Assembly: GCA_903879465.1 (NCBI GenBank)
Contig: CAIRLQ010000222.1
Span: 1 to 14,338 of the forward strand
Source of the DNA: an uncultured Opitutia bacterium
GTDB lineage: Bacteria > Verrucomicrobiota > Verrucomicrobiia > Opitutales > UBA953
Direction of reading: 5' to 3'
Length of the DNA: 14,338 nt
A program made the translations under genes and the position numbers. Positions 14,053-14,338 of the stretch are shown here, one piece after another. The stretch's first letter is position 1. Every line of letters starts with the position of its first letter. The notes beneath the pieces are model-generated. The model worked only from the letters and a program-made list of their open reading frames with translations, did not search any database and had not been told where the DNA came from.

Positions 14053-14338
14053 ATGAACATCACAGTCAAAGATCTCCTCGATGCCGGCGTCCACTTCGGA
14101 CACCAGACTCGTCGCTGGAACCCCCGGAGCCGTCCGTTTATCTTCGATCACCGCAACGGTGTTTCGATCATCGACCTTGAGAAGACGCATGCGTGCCTCG
14201 CCGCCGCCGCCGCCTTCATTGAGGACGCCGCTGCCAAGGGCAAGGAAGTGCTCTTTGTCGCGACCAAGCCCCAGGCGCAGGAAGTCGTGCGTCAGGCCGC
14301 TAAGTCGACTGGCATGCCCTTCGCCGTGAACCGCTGGC
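14053..14338 (+). CDS. rpsB: 30S ribosomal protein S2 (5' part, cut by window edge)
   Basis: The first 95 residues of small-subunit protein uS2 are present. NITVKDLLDAGVHFGHQTRRWNP (2-24) with the GVHFGHQ hallmark, RNGVSIIDLEKT (34-45) and KEVLFVATK (64-72) are all diagnostic. S2 binds late to the 30S head-platform side and helps recruit S1. The ATG at 14053 is supported by GGAG 10 nt upstream and by the family N-terminus. The frame is open to the window end. In most bacteria tsf (EF-Ts) follows, which would lie outside the window. The 224-bp upstream region separates it from the divergent waaA. Confidence 0.98.
   Translation, partial: MNITVKDLLDAGVHFGHQTRRWNPRSRPFIFDHRNGVSIIDLEKTHACLAAAAAFIEDAAAKGKEVLFVATKPQAQEVVRQAAKSTGMPFAVNRW

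Noticed and set aside
1..14338. CRISPR arrays, tRNA/rRNA genes, insertion sequences, prophage or defence genes
   Set aside because: No repeat-spacer pattern, cloverleaf, transposase, integrase or defence-type domain was seen on either strand.

Overview
This window carries ordinary chromosomal housekeeping genes of a Gram-negative bacterium. Lipopolysaccharide genes (an LptC/LptA-like protein, LptB and the Kdo transferase WaaA) show an outer membrane. GC content is high, roughly 60% by eye. The gene set, the HprK beside lptB, and the near absence of Shine-Dalgarno sequences would fit a member of the Verrucomicrobiota (Opitutae-like) or a related PVC lineage. That placement is inference from recalled families, not a measured result. 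I see no phage, insertion sequence, CRISPR array, tRNA or rRNA, and no region whose composition suggests transfer.

Left part, minus strand (1-1344): a Fur-family regulator and nadA (quinolinate synthase, cut by the window edge) share an ATGA stop/start overlap and form an operon. The regulator keeps its four structural-zinc cysteines but seems to have lost most metal-sensing ligands. A compact divergent control region (1345-1466) separates it from the plus-strand block and is rich in inverted repeats.

Central part, plus strand (1467-10758): eight tightly spaced genes, probably one or two transcription units. First come a type I DAHP synthase, an Lrp/AsnC regulator and a class I aminotransferase (amino-acid and aromatic supply). 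After 47 bp follow der (ribosome assembly GTPase), fmt (initiator tRNA formylation), a 690-residue LptC/LptA-like periplasmic protein, lptB (ABC ATPase of LPS export) and hprK (HPr kinase/phosphorylase). The block ends in a symmetrical hairpin that also serves the convergent gene.

Right part (10763-14338): an unrecognised acidic protein (minus), trpD (plus, divergent from it), waaA (minus, its stop codon directly abutting that of trpD), and the 5' part of rpsB (plus) behind a 224-bp leader region that holds the only clear Shine-Dalgarno sequence of the window.

Functionally the window combines aromatic amino-acid synthesis (DAHP synthase, trpD), NAD synthesis (nadA), translation (der, fmt, rpsB) and LPS assembly (lpt genes, waaA). 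I do not see a dedicated novel multi-gene system. The best leads are the degenerate Fur-like regulator with its repeat-rich control region, the long LptC/LptA-like protein beside lptB, the unknown acidic protein, and the unusual start contexts and gene ends.
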